A DNA stretch of 64,000 nucleotides from Favolaschia claudopus (Eukaryota > Basidiomycota > Agaricomycetes > Agaricales > Mycenaceae): positions 868,001-932,000 of the forward strand of contig JAWWNJ010000095.1 of the NCBI GenBank assembly GCA_037176885.1. Reading direction: 5' to 3'. Positions 48,883 through 60,942 of this stretch are shown piece by piece (the stretch's first letter is position 1; each line of letters opens with the position of its first letter). Under the pieces are notes generated by a model, which saw only the letters and a program-made list of their open reading frames with translations, made no database searches and was not told the origin of the DNA. The position numbers and the translations under genes were made by a program.

Positions 48883-49261
48883 AGAACCTATATGAAGTTT
48901 GATTAATCAATGCCTGTCTCAACATAAAATCATGTTTAATCATTCCTCTGTTAAACACCCTCCCCGCTTGGCGGGCGCAAATCCTGCGAACCCGTGCTAG
49001 TCTCACGCACCCTCCTCACCTTCGTTCAACAGTGATTAATCACTGTTTAACACAACACTTCAATCAATCAGTGGAGAGAAATAAATGCGAATCTATTGAC
49101 AACACTACAAAATCCGGGTTAACCAGAACAGATCAACTAAGAAGACAATGCGCAATCACTGTTAATCCCCTTGTTGAACAAAACAGCAGGGTCAGTTGAA
49201 GATAAACCCGACCCTCAGTGAGTTGAACAGCGTTAAACACAGTGGGCATCAGTTTAACAAA
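48883..49261. repeat. Left subterminal array, second copy
   Basis: Copy of the array at 20167-20545 with the same palindromes (the 20-bp palindrome starts at 49028). It differs by a few single bases, among them GGGTTAACC where the first copy has GGGGTAACC. Confidence 0.6.
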
Positions 49262-49653
49262 TCAGCAAACACGATGCAAGGGTATATAGGGAGGAAATCG
49301 AGAACAAAGTGGGATAAAGTGAAGGGAGCGAGTGACGCACCAGATAACATCGTTGGTGGTTGGGGTACTTGAAGGAAGGCGGCGGCGTAGTGCGCGTAGT
49401 ACGTGGCGTCCGCGGTAGCAATTCGGCGGCGTTGGAGAGCGGATGTCGTCGACGTAGATGACATGGCAGCCGACGGTGGGTGGCAAGGTGGTGAGCGGAG
49501 TGAGGGCGTCGAGGAAAAGTCGGAAGGGGTGGATGCGGAAGAGAGTTGGCGGGCGGGAGGCGTGGTGCAAGAGTATGGATGTGGCGTATAGATGGCGTTC
49601 GCTGTGGGAAGTGGAGGAGAAAGAAGCGCAGTTAGTATTGAGTACAGAGAGGA

Positions 49654-49906
49654 GAGAGTGTAGCGGACACACCTTCCGATGCGATTGAGACTCCATAGCT
49701 TGTCGACGTCGATGATGGGCCGTCATTGTGTGTTGCGGGTGAACGAAAGAAGACGCGGGATGAAAAAAACAGGAGACGGACCTGTGGTGGTGCTGACCGC
49801 CGGCAAGACCACGACCTCCTAGGTGTTTGCGGTGCTTGCCGACACGACCGTGGCCGGCGGAGACGTGGCCTCTGTGTTTGCGCGTTTTGAAGAGGTGCGT
49901 CGACAT
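49654..49906 (-). pseudogene. Captured fragment of ribosomal protein uL15 (RPL27A), second copy
   Basis: Exon 1 at 49782-49906 ends in CACCACAG followed by GTCCGT, a usable donor. Through the donor the frame stays open for 214 codons, but the sequence after QHHHR no longer resembles uL15. The [10 protein letters not shown] piece (49687-49718) is in another frame in this copy. The long open frame is therefore a chimera and is unlikely to make a working ribosomal protein. Confidence 0.75.
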
Positions 49907-50070
49907 CTGTGTCCACCGTCAGTCAGTCAACATCCAATTTGTGCGAAGAAGAAATCTTGACCTTGTGACTTATAATCTACGTTGACCAAGGAAGTCAGTC
50001 GTAAGTTAGTGGGCTTGAATGCAAGAAGATAACAGCGATGAATAGTCGGGAGAGGGGGAAACGATGAAAA

Positions 50071-50216
50071 GGCATTGAATCTCATACGTAGGGCCCTTGG
50101 TCGGGCCCAGCGATGCGAGGAACAAAGCTTAAGATTGGCGCAATGAGGTAGGAAAGATAAAAGGCATCGAGCCTCATACGTAGGGCCCTTGGTCGGTCCC
50201 AGCGATACGAGGAACA
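50071..50216. repeat. Two direct repeats of about 55 bp, second copy
   Basis: Same pair as at 21359-21515, with fewer irregular bases (GGGCCCAGCGATGCGAGG and GGTCCCAGCGATACGAGG). Confidence 0.6.
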
Positions 50217-50312
50217 AAGGGTAGAATGAGGGGGGCAGCCGTACATGAGGAAGGAATAGTGGCAGAGAATCACAAAGAATAGTTGCCACTTACGGGTGTG
50301 CCACTCGCATCG

Positions 50313-50528
50313 TCATCTCGTCCAGCTTGAATCCTTCGCCAGCCAGGGTGGGTGATGCAATGACCCTGTCGTAGAGGTGGAGGTGCATTGATGCTGACCT
50401 AGGGTACTGAAGAGCCGTGCATGAGGGTGAGACGTTGAAGTAACAACGGCAGCGTAGTGCGAGTGGATGGGAGATGGTGGTGGTACAGTGTCAAGAGGCG
50501 TTGTTGTGACGTGCTTGACATTTCTCAT
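50313..50528 (-). pseudogene. Relic of the dioxygenase gene start in the left arm
   Basis: From ATG 50528 the minus frame reads MRNVKHVTTTPLDTVPPPSP, closely resembling the start of the dioxygenase gene of the same element (MRKSQITATTRPVDHLPPPSP). The DNA before both starts is alike too: TTTCTCATCACGTG occurs at each, with the CAT of the start codon inside it. After about 25 codons the similarity is lost. A duplicated promoter plus first codons, left over from a rearrangement or from a second dioxygenase gene, fits best. In the first unit the same relic starts at 21820. Confidence 0.55.
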
Positions 50529-50840
50529 CACGTGGTGCGTTGGTCAACGCAACACGGTCACGAGCATTTACGTACCTTCCTCCAGAGCAAGGTTACCGCC
50601 ACCATCGGAGAATCCAATGCTGCTGGTTGAGACCGGCGTGGGTATGCATACCGACTCTCATGAAGTTGGGTAAGCAGTTCAGGTTTGGGGAGACTAGTTT
50701 GTTTCCAACAAGTTGATTACTAGTAGAAATTACTAGAAAATCCACTAATACTTCAAGCTACTTTCACCATGTCCAGCCCATAGTCCATTCGGGATTTCAG
50801 AATGTATAATTTTGTTATTTCAAGCTCTACATGTCTGGAA

Positions 50841-53800
50841 TTACTCAAGGGCTGCTACGCTTGAACGGATAAAATCAGCTTGCTTTTTCCGCTCCTGCTC
50901 CACGAACTCCAATAGATTTGCATCTCGGCGGAGCAGACTCTCATACCCAAGCTCTTTGAGCTTTGTATAGGCCTCAGATGCTCGCCTCTGATACATTGCA
51001 GCCTTTTGACGAGCATATGCAGCAGCCCCGGGGCGATCCAGCGGTTGTAATGGGGCCAATTCCAGCCAAACCGATTCCATTTTCAAAAAGCTTCGGCGCG
51101 TACGCAACAACTCAGCGAGCTTTTGCTCAATCTGCTCTTGCCAGCGTTGCATGTCTGCCTCCGCACGGAACCATTGCACACGATCGCCTGGAATTTCTTT
51201 GTAAGCTCTCATGAACTTAGAAGGTTGATCGCGACATACCTTCACTTGCCCAAGCATCCATCTCCTGGTCTGTCATTCTGGTGTACTTGCCCAGGTTCCA
51301 AATCCAACCGTCAGCAGCTTCAGGACCCTTTTTCTTTGTTTCATCCTCCGAAGTCTTCGCTTTGAGTTTTCTCTCTGAATCTCAATGAAGAGGATATAGA
51401 TATGAACAAAATGAGATTCCTTACGAGGCTTTCTTCGATTATTCATTTGAGTGCCGACGATTGTAGGCACTGTGTCGTATTTTAATTAGGGGCGACAGAG
51501 AAGTCTAGTTGAGAACTTACCGGTCCCCCCAGGTCCCTTTCCTTCCTCTCCAGAATGGGCGTCCGTCATAGTAGCATCTCCATCTACATCATAGGAGCCT
51601 ACAGCACTCAGAGCAGCGGCTCGGAATAGCAAGCCGTCGGTCCTTTTCGAATCTCCTACATGCCTTTTCTGTTGAACTGATTTCATGAACAGATCTTGCT
51701 CCGTGAGAGTCGGTAAAGAGCAGGAGCCATTTAGTATCACAATTTTTTGACGAACAGCGGCGTAAGATTCGATGTGGTGACCCTGCTTCTTGAGAGTGTC
51801 GCTGATATATTCTCCGGTGCGTGTATTCTGTTTCTGTTGACGGTCATTTTTCTTTTTCCTACCCCGCAAGGCAGAGACAGCCTTGACGATATTCTGAAGG
51901 GCGCGAAGAATATCATAGAGCTGCCCCTCCCTCCAGATTGCCTCTTCGGCCGCAAGTTCATCAAGTGCGAGCTTTTTTCTAGCAGCCGCATCGAAATCCG
52001 ACGGAATATACAGACATTCAAGCTGAAGCGCTGGCGGTTTCAAGGCCTGAGCTGCAACTCTATCTCCAACCTTTGGCATGATTTGTGTTTGAACTTTTCG
52101 GAACTCTACAATTTGTGTGCGCAGTTTGGTGGTAAGTTTTTCAACCTCGGTTTTTCGGGATTGAAGTTCGTGTTCGGAGGTATCCTTGATCAGATTGGCT
52201 AGTTTCCGTCTGAGCAACTCATGGTGAGATAGATATATGCTTCTCAAAACAAATGCTTACTGATTTTCTTGGATTTTTATTGCGGAGTCCAGAAAGCGAG
52301 CAATCTTGCTTTTCGGAACCATGCTGGATTTGAAATTCTCTTGGTCATTGAGCATTTTTTCATAAATTGCTTTCTGAGAGGGCACTGCGGAATTCTCAAT
52401 GAGAGAGACAACACAGCAATTCAAATTCAACCTTACCTTTGGTTGTATCATGCTTGTATACGCTAACGGCCTCTTTTCCAAGTTTTGACGGGGTACGTGA
52501 AAGGCCTTGCCATTGTGGAACATTTTCGCTGTAAGAGATGCTCAACGCAATGAAATGGTTCCGTTTTTCAGTGTATTTTGTCTTTGCCTCCTCGATGTCC
52601 TCGGCGAGATCAAAGGCTAGAAAAAGTTGTTAGCTAAATGACAGTGAACTGTTCACAGCGGATACAGCACACCAATTTTCGAGGTCTTTTTATGGTTCCA
52701 ATCTCCGTGATGAGCAATCAATGTGTCTTGCCGGTGACCGAGATTCATTTGACGAGTATGCGGCCCGAGCTGATTGGACTCAGGCCAGTAATGCTCGGCC
52801 GTTTCGCCGTGAAAGTGGGCTACACACTCCATGAAGGCGGTTCCAAATAAGTATGTGCATGAATCTTGATGCCCCTGCACATGTAGCGCAGGCACTCCCC
52901 AGCGTATCTTCTTCACAGTTTCGTAGAGATCCGGAAATTGCTGTTCGAAGCGGGAAGGGAGGTTGATTATATATTCGCATGCTATGTCATAAGTAGCAAC
53001 TTCGTCGACATCTTTGACTTCAATTTGTAACTTGAATTCAAACTTGTCATTCGGTCGGTGATTTCGCAACGCCATAGCAAATGCATAGTCCGCATTCGCA
53101 AACCTAAAAATCACCGCATCACGGTCAGATTCAATCCGCTAAATCATAAAAATACCTCACCGCTCGGCATGAGGTAGATCGACTGAAGATAGAATGAACA
53201 CATGGCTGCATTGACAGTTCACGGTGCCCGTTATTGCCATATTCTTGAATTTTTTCTTATCTTGCTTGTTCACGACCTTGAGATAGTTACAAGTTGATTT
53301 CTGTTTGATGTGAATTTATGCATCCATGAAGAGATTGAAGTATTACCTCTGCCGTCGCGGGGACTTTCTTCAAGTACTCCTGGTATTCGGAATCCAATGG
53401 GAAGTACCCCTTTCCATTGCACAGTGATACATCATCCGGATCGTTATTTTTGCTGAATTGGTTACACTGGTGATTTCCGTCCAGTGTCCGTTGGCTTTGA
53501 TTGAGATGTCTGAGAATATAAAATCAGAATTGTGACAAAACGAACTTGTGGATCCTACTACCTGAGATGTGAGGGAGTTTTTGGGCAGTTGAGATCTGAA
53601 TTGAAGCCGGGTTCCGGGCATGCCGGACACCAGACAAGGAGATTGCCGGCCGGCCGATGTGATAAGATTCTGTCAATTCCATGAAGCTGACCGGATCGTT
53701 TGACCAGAGTAAGGTAGTTGAACACTCTGACTACACGAAGAAAAGCGGCATAAGGATTCTGGAAATTGTAAATAAGTCAACAAATTCAACTTCTATAACA

Positions 53801-54725
53801 AAATTCATACCGGAATGTCTGCCGTGAAAGAGTTGTCCGTCAACCTCCGTATTGCTCCCAGATAATCGTAAGCCGCTTTCTTTGACTCAAAGTTATGCAG
53901 CTGGAAGTCTTTGAGCATGTTGATTGTAAAGGCTGTATGCGGGTCTTTGGCTGTGGCAGGAAATAGACCAGCCCTCATCAATTGGCGAACTTTATTGGGG
54001 GGTTGTTCACGGCAGCTACAAAAGGCGACTTTCGTGGTATGAACCCCATTAACATCCACAATAGTGAAGGTGCGAGTGGGAGTAGGAGAATCACACTTCC
54101 CTCCTTGGTGGCCAAGTTGGATTGTGTGATCGAGGGTCGAAATGTCATGTCGGATAAAGAAGCCAGCATTTTGATCCCATACCTCAGCCCAGTGTGTTGG
54201 ATTGTTGATGTGAGTGCGAACGAAACAGTCGGTGCAGACAGGCGAATATTCCAGGCAGTCAAAGCATTTAGTAGTTCTTTTCTTTCCCGATCCACATTCG
54301 CACGAGGTATTTGTAGCTGGGTCTGCCTCTCGCTCAAAAAGGAGCCATCCTAGCTCCTCAAAATGATTTTCGAAGTCGTCCAGTAGTTGCCCGTTCTGCA
54401 GAGGTATCAGAAGTTATCAAGACTCCGGAAGTTAGAATTTCAGTCTAACCTGAGTACGCGGCTTCTTGACAGGTAGTAGCTCAACCTCTATGTTGGGTTC
54501 TTGTATTTCCGCCGGTTCGGAGCCTCTTGATTTTGTTGGTGATGGCAATTTAGCCAGAGTCCGAGTCTGGGTAGAACTAGCGGAAGCCGAGGTCACAGTA
54601 TAATGCACCTGTTTCGAATTGCACGGGCGGATAGAGACATGAGAGGTAGTATTTGCACCCGGTAGTTTTCGTTTTTTAGTTGTGTGGTGCGTGCTCATGG
54701 TGGAAAGGCGGGGATTTTTCGTCAT
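50841..54725 (-). CDS. CxC2-KDZ family transposase
   Basis: A multi-exon gene for a protein of roughly 1,000 residues, predicted to cut and join the element ends in the nucleus. After a Ser/Thr-rich, basic N-terminus (54450-54725), exon 2 (53811-54395) holds the CxC2 zinc cluster: CECGSGKKRTTKCFDC, then PVCTDCFVRTH, NPTHWAEVW and LGHQGGKC. Exon 3 has VWCPACPEP. The RNase H-like core shows SSVDLPHAER (about 53160-53190), YDIACEY (about 52975) and GETAEHYW (about 52790-52810), which would supply the catalytic acidic residues, plus H..H..C and Gln-rich zinc-type motifs. The C-terminal part has helical segments with AVSALRGRKKKNDRQQKQNT and DRVQWFRAEADMQRWQEQ, typical of basidiomycete KDZ proteins. 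Introns of about 50 bp are GT..AG. Most frames are open here, so it may be active. Confidence 0.9.
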
Positions 54726-55023
54726 GGGCAGTCTTTTAATGCATCCTGGTGTTTCACGCTGTGATGGTTGCCAGCCAGATAAATTCCAATCAAATTACCC
54801 AATATCCGACCCTGAGTGCACGGAGCAAGCAGGAAGCAAAAAAGGCAACCATTTCAAAAATAGACAGCGGCAAGTTGTGGGATATTGTAATGCCACATCC
54901 GCCTGGTACACAAAACGCAAAACACATTGCTCAAAGCATCCTGCAATGCCATATCAAGGTTCGAGTTATGTTTCGTTTCCACAATACTGCTACATTACAT
55001 CGAAACGAACACAGATTCTAATT

Positions 55024-57802
55024 CTACTCAAAGTCTGTAGCCGAAGCCGGCTGGAAAGTAACGAAGCGGTTGAACGCTGCGTTGGCTTCGGTTCCGAAAT
55101 CTACAGTTCCAGTCAAACCGGCTTGTTTGGCTTCCTGCACGGTGTCAAATCCCAACGCCGCCGACTGACGCATCGTAGACTGATTAAAAAAGACCATACT
55201 TCCGCGTCCTTCATTAGTTCCCCCAAGCGGCCGTGAATTTTGACGAGTAGGACGCTCTTTCCCCGCCACAGTGACAAACTTGATCACTGAGAAGTAGAAT
55301 TAGCATACAGCGCAATTATATCAAGACAAATTACTTACTGTGGACATCGAGATTAAAGTGGTAGAAGAGAGCTGAAGGGTACATTGCAAGGGTCCAAGGA
55401 GGTAACTGAACGGCAACACCGGCTTCCCAAATGACAAGCCATGTATATAAATCGTCGTCGAACACTGCGAAGCCAGGAATCAGGACACGGAACAGAGATT
55501 TCAATTCAAATACGCACCAAAACCTTCCAATAAATAAATCAGAAGTACGCAGACGCCTATTTGATTCTTCATATCCGCGTGAGGATCGCAGTGAATTCGT
55601 CGCTGGCCTGGAAGCACAACGTTCAAGCAGAAATTCCAGAACAGACCGAACATGGGCTCAATGCCATGGCGCTGTTTGTGCCAGGCAGCATCGGCCCGGA
55701 ATCGCTCGGCAACACCCGGAAAAACGATTTCAACGACGCTCGAGACCCAAGAGCTTCAAAGCAAATCAGGAGGGCGGTTACAGCGGAGAGGGGGTTTAAA
55801 AAAATCTCTCACATTATTCGCTGAACAATTTCAAGCTTCATGAACGCGTCGACACGACGGCTGTTGTGTTTGTGCCAGTCAGCAAGAGAAGGCTTCTAAA
55901 AACGAATTGAGACCACAGTCAACAATGAGCTAGATGAAATTTACCTTTGCGGACTGACGGTGGTGGCCAATAATAATGGGCCAATGAGGCCCGCGCACAC
56001 CTTCGGCATTATTGATTTTGATTTGCGGATCCGTTGCGTCCTCGCCGACCAAAACGTTGATGGCTTCGGTGACTTCCGATGATTTCGCCATGAGCCATTC
56101 GGCTCGGAAAGATCGGAAGAAAAATATTTGGCCATGCTTGTCAACCAGAAAGGTCGCACGTTCGGTTTTGATACTGAATAAAAGGATGGTTGAGCAGGAA
56201 CTCAAAGGAAAGAAACTAAAGAGCGTACTCTTCGTTCCTGATATAAGGAACAGGAAAAAACCGCTGAAGATACTCATACAGACCGCGCGCGTCTGGGTAC
56301 AGCCGGAACAAGCGACGAATCTCGTCGCGCGCCAGCAACGGGGGCTGAATTCCGTTCCACCCCGTGGAGCTAAACGAAGAGTGACGCTTGAAGTCAAAAT
56401 CGACAGAGGTAATGATTTCGAGACGCTGTAGGAGGCGGCGAAGCTGATGATTCGGCGGCCGCCGACCACGCCGAGTTTTCGATTTAGGCAACGGGCGCTC
56501 GGGTTCGGACTGGGTGCCCGCGTTGGAGTCCCGGTCAGAGGTATGCTTCGTGGTGGATACGCCGTTCAGTGGTGTGGGAGCAGACTGAACGGGAAGTTGA
56601 GATGGGTCTAGCAAGGAATTAAGGTCAGGGTTGGCTAAGACTCTGAAAAGACTGTCAATGCGAAGAACATGACAAGAATGAGAGCTCCTTACCCCCACTC
56701 CCGGTGTTGAGGAACAAGGACACCACCGCTCATCCATTTAGCTAACCGAGTAGATGCCGAAGAAGAGCTCTTTGTTGTCTTGGCGCGCTTCGCCGGTGGC
56801 GGGATGAGCGAGGCCTCGGCTGCCTCGCGAGTGCGCTTGCTCCCTGCCCGAAATCCCGAGTCCTGGGTATCGGATAGCGGTGTATCATTTGGAGCCACCG
56901 AAACAGACGGTGATGGAATGGAAGGAGAAAGGGGTTGGCGTTTTTTTCTCGAGGCTTTAGAGCGGCGTGAAGTGGGATGCGGCAGAATTTCTGAAGAAGA
57001 CGAGTCCCGGGATCCTGAGGACAGATTGGCTGGCGTGGGCGACGTGGAAGCATGAGAAGATAAAGAGATAGCGGCCAGCTTCTGTTCCTGCTGTGCTCGG
57101 AGACGTCTGGAACGGCGAATATAATAGCGAGGGTGCATCGACTCTAGATCGCGCATGGGATCATCGCCGGCAAGAGCATGGCGAGCTTCGAGGTAAGATC
57201 CAAGCAGGGTGGACGCGTCCAGAAAGTCGACCGTTATAAAGTCTCCCTGCAAAAGAATGTAAGCAGCCGGGGAGGCGTCAATAGAGTGGCATCGCACCTG
57301 GGTCAAGTCTCCGAGCTCCGCTTTCATCCCCTCTACATTTTCCAACCCCTCAGCATAAGCCTCGTCCCAATCGTTGACAAGCGACGCAATGAAAGGCCCA
57401 TAGGCGTTGGCATCGCTTAATTCGCCGGTGCCAGCCGGCACCTCGATAGCCGGAGAAAGAGTCGGTGAAGTAGCATTGGAAATGCTAAGGGCTGTAGAAT
57501 TCGGTGAGGGGTGGTGGTTTGCAGGCCCAGCAATTGTAGTTGTTAAATCATCGTAATAACCGGCTCCCAGCTGCCCAGCGCTACACAGAGCAGGCGACGC
57601 GAGCGCGCTTTGAGCAGCTTCACTCGCGTCGCCAACGCATGAAACGCTGGGCATGGCAGCGGCAGTAGTGGTGAGAACGACTGAGCGTAGTAAGTCGTTC
57701 TTCGGTGTATACATCGAGGATGAATGAGACGGTGGCAAAGGAGATGGTGGTGGGAGATGATCAACAGGACGTGTTGTTGGCCGTTATTTGGCTCTTTCTC
57801 AT
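55024..57802 (-). CDS. Probable TET/JBP-type 2OG-Fe(II) dioxygenase
   Basis: The N-terminal 340 residues are Ser/Pro-rich and basic, without a domain (nuclear-type basic runs such as KRTREAAEAS and PPAKRAKTTK). Further exons carry GWNGIQPPLLARDEIR, FLVDKHGQIFFFRSF and RGPHWPIIIGHHRQS. A later exon gives FGLFWNFCLN and HCDPHADMKN, whose H-x-D would bind iron. The next has LPPWTLAMYPSALFYHFN (distal His), followed by a Gly/Arg-rich end (GGTNEGRGSMVFFNQST). This order and the link to KDZ transposons fit fungal TET/JBP enzymes, which oxidise 5-methylcytosine in DNA. Activity is inferred. An extra T near 57776 breaks the frame after 14 codons here; a base error is likely. Confidence 0.6.
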
Positions 57803-57815
57803 CACGTGCCAAATA
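57798..57815. promoter_or_regulatory. CACGTG element abutting the dioxygenase start
   Basis: The palindrome CACGTG (57803-57808) lies directly before the ATG (57802, minus strand) and is shared, within TTTCTCATCACGTG, with the relic in the left arm (50521-50534). CACGTG is the core of bHLH binding sites in fungi. Being retained at both copies while the coding part diverged suggests that it matters, but this is inference. First-unit site: 29107-29112. Confidence 0.4.
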
Positions 57816-58236
57816 ATCAACGTTCCGTTGACGCGTTTCGGCCGAAATCCGTCGGAACAAATTCATCCGAGACTGGCACAAGCCACTGAGCACCGCCACT
57901 GTGATCCCATCTCAACTCGACAACAAAGTACGAGCACATTCCCTCTACCATCGCAGAGGGTTCAATCAAGCCTGAAAGATTGCCCTCAGGAATTAAGGCA
58001 AGCAAGCTATTAAATCAAAAGGTCTATCAGGTTCAATTTGTATTCTACTAGTATCTAAACAAAAGATAACTCGGCTTCGTAACAAAGATTCGCCTCATCA
58101 AACATTAGCTGGCTCTGTAAAAATAGTGTTGAGATGGAATGAATGGTAGAGGGTGCTGGGTATAGGTATTAAACAAGCATTAAAGGGTGGAGATATGTAG
58201 GTGAGCAGTAGAGCAGCAGACGAAAGGGAGGTGAAT

Positions 58237-60475
58237 TTACTGGAAAATTTGGTTCAAGAAGGCGTCAACGTTCGCAATGACTCCGGCGGGGCGAATGAAG
58301 AGAATGTAGTTATTGTAAGGAATGGGAAAAGGTTCGCTTCCCTTCTTCTCAAGCCATTGACCTCGAAACAGGTCAAACCACTCGAACGGTGCTTCAACGT
58401 TGAATCCAGCTTGCTTTTGAAGTAGGCTTGAATGGTCAGCCAACCACAGCCCATGGATGGCTTCGTCTTCGTCGCGAGGTTCGAGGCGGCGTGGGCATAA
58501 TGTGAATCGATGGGGGAGCACATATTCCTGAAACAATATCAATATTGAATAAAAGACAAAGTTAAGATGAACTCACGGGGTGAAATATTGCCAGTCTGAC
58601 CGTCATGTCTGCCTTGACAACCTCGGGAGGGTAGCCTAGCTCGAGATCAGTATCAGAGCTCAAGTTGAGTGGCGACGAGGATCCGGAAGAAATTGAAATG
58701 GGACTGTTCGCGTTACCTGTGAAAGTTTAGCAGACTCGTGTTGATATAGGTCAAAGTACGTACAGAGTGGCTTTGTGAGAGGAGATTCAATAACGTTGGA
58801 AGCAGATGATGTTGTAGAGTTCGCAGTCGGTCCGTTGTCTTCAATAGAGCAATAAGCTATTGTCAGGCACAATGAAAAAGGCTTACCAAATGGGTTTTCA
58901 GAGTTAGCTTGAGATAACTGTCTAAGAATGAAGCCGTCCGGGGAATAATGAGGAGCCTTTGAACTAGCAGAGGTAGGGGTAATCGGTTTCGAAACGGTTT
59001 GGATGGCGCGGGTTGGAGTTGTAGTAGTGTTTCCAAATGCGTATGCGGCAACTGAAATAGGTTTGAGTTATAGCAGAAGGAAATGGTGACAAGGGATACA
59101 CACGGTATTTGAGAAATTCGGGGTCAACCGGATTGATCGGGGAAGACTTGACTGCAAGAGTCCGGTGAGTCAATGGGAGATAGAAAGAGAATAACTTGTT
59201 ACTTACCTGTGCTATTCGCTCCTTTAGGTGTAAGATTGGATGAGGACGCAATCGTGTTTGATACTGCAAGCGCTGTCAGTATCTGAGACAGTAACAGGTA
59301 ATGAAAATAGTACCGGGATTATAATCAATGGGGGAGATAGGAGGGCGAGAGAGGGGAGGCCAAGAAGCTGTCTGAGACTTGAAAAAAAGTCAGTGACTGT
59401 TGCGAACAGAGATGCAATTGAACACACCGTCTCCCCTCCATCAGAATTAAGAGGCTGGCCAAACCGAGTTTTGCGAATGCGAGTGTGGGGATGGGAACGA
59501 GGTTGGGAAGAACCAGCAATAGAAGAGACGGGTTTTTGAAACCGAGTTCTGCGTCCCAAGGGGGTGGGAGAAGACCGAGAGCGGATGCGGACCGAGTTGG
59601 GGTAGGATGCAGGTTTTCTAGGGGTTGGCGCGACCTCAGCTCGAGCGTGAAGAAGATTCTTCACTTCTGGGTGATGCAGAAGATCGTGTCGGGCTGGGGT
59701 AATGGCTTGGTATGGCTCCTTGCAATCTACATGCACAGTTTCGTCGCACTGGATTAGGGGTGAATCAATTTAGGGACATGAATAAAGCGCCAAGCCACAT
59801 ACATAGTGAAACCAGCCCGCAAAGTGGTCCAATCCCTGGTGTCCTACATTCTGTCGAGCGCCAGCAAGAGCATGGCCAAGGTGATCGCGAGAGAGAACTG
59901 CATTGTAAGGGAGAGGATTGAGAAAAGAGAGTAATTGGCGGAGGGCCTGATTGATGTCGCGACGTCTTTGGACTTTTCCTCCAGTGAATCCAAGGGTGTC
60001 AGAGAAAGGAAACTTGAAGCGCATTGAAGGAAGGAAAGCAAGGAAAGAGGGTATGTGGGCTCATTCGTCAATAAATTGTGAGGTATTTAATGAAGGATCG
60101 CATGCCGAAACTCAGCTTGACCGCGTAGGTACTGCTCAGGGTGACCAGTGGTTCCGACTAGGGATAAACTTCAAACAGGGTCAGAAGTCTGGATTTTGAC
60201 GACATTGAGCAGGGTCGGGTCATCGGAAGCAAGGAGAAGAATGGAACGAACGCCGTTGCACCACACAATTTCCTATTTTGCAGTCAAGTCTAAAACCTTG
60301 TTTAACGTCGGCGGTGCCCCGAACCAATGGTGAATGTCAAGCAATGAAAGGCGGAATGATTCAGACGTGGGATATTGCCCGGGATTTTCGCGCATGGCTT
60401 CGGGCATCACTTTGCTGGATAGTGTGAGAAGCGGGGACCTTGGAATGGGTTGATTTTGAGGAGCAGAAATAGCCC
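58237..60475 (-). CDS. Multi-exon transposon cargo gene of unknown function, second copy
   Basis: Copy of 29542-31780, almost without differences (one extra A in the AGGTAATGAAAA region near 59300 and one lost G near 58486). Both copies have TAG after DLTAK in the first piece and then 34 further sense codons (EIVWCNGVRSILLLASDDPT), so either a very short intron or a real interruption lies there. Confidence 0.5.
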
Positions 60476-60491
60476 TAGAAGATTTGAGCAC

Positions 60492-60942
60492 AAGCGCTCA
60501 CGGCAAAGCGTGTGATTGTATGACCCTGTTTGACCTGACTTGATCTTCATCAATTGTCGGCACAGATGCCGCAGTGCTGCCGGTCAGTTCAAATCTTATT
60601 CGAAGACATTTCACGGCCTATACCTATCGCCTAAGATAAATTTTGTGCAGTATACAAATACTGATTCTCACAGATCCATTTAAGTTTTGTTCAACATTCT
60701 TTGTCTGGCAGAAAAATCAACTCATTCCATGCTGATAGCAAGTATGTAGTGGATTTATTTGTGTGGTAAAATTAATCCGAAACCCTGTTGCCTGGTTCAG
60801 GGTCGGCGGTTTTTCTACCATCTGTTTCACATCTGAAACAAGGGGTCAATTATGAAACTCAATATTGCCGCTGTAAACTAAATAACCGTCTCAAATTGGT
60901 CACGCTCCCTCTCCACCTTTTTCCGATTCCCTGACTCTACCA
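60492..60942. promoter_or_regulatory. Divergent intergenic region, second copy
   Basis: Copy of 31797-32246; one extra A in the GATAAATTTTG run. Confidence 0.4.

Noticed and set aside
49262..49906. 214-codon protein starting like uL15
   Set aside because: Only the first 41 codons match uL15; the rest reads through the donor site and is a chimeric frame, so not accepted as a ribosomal protein gene.
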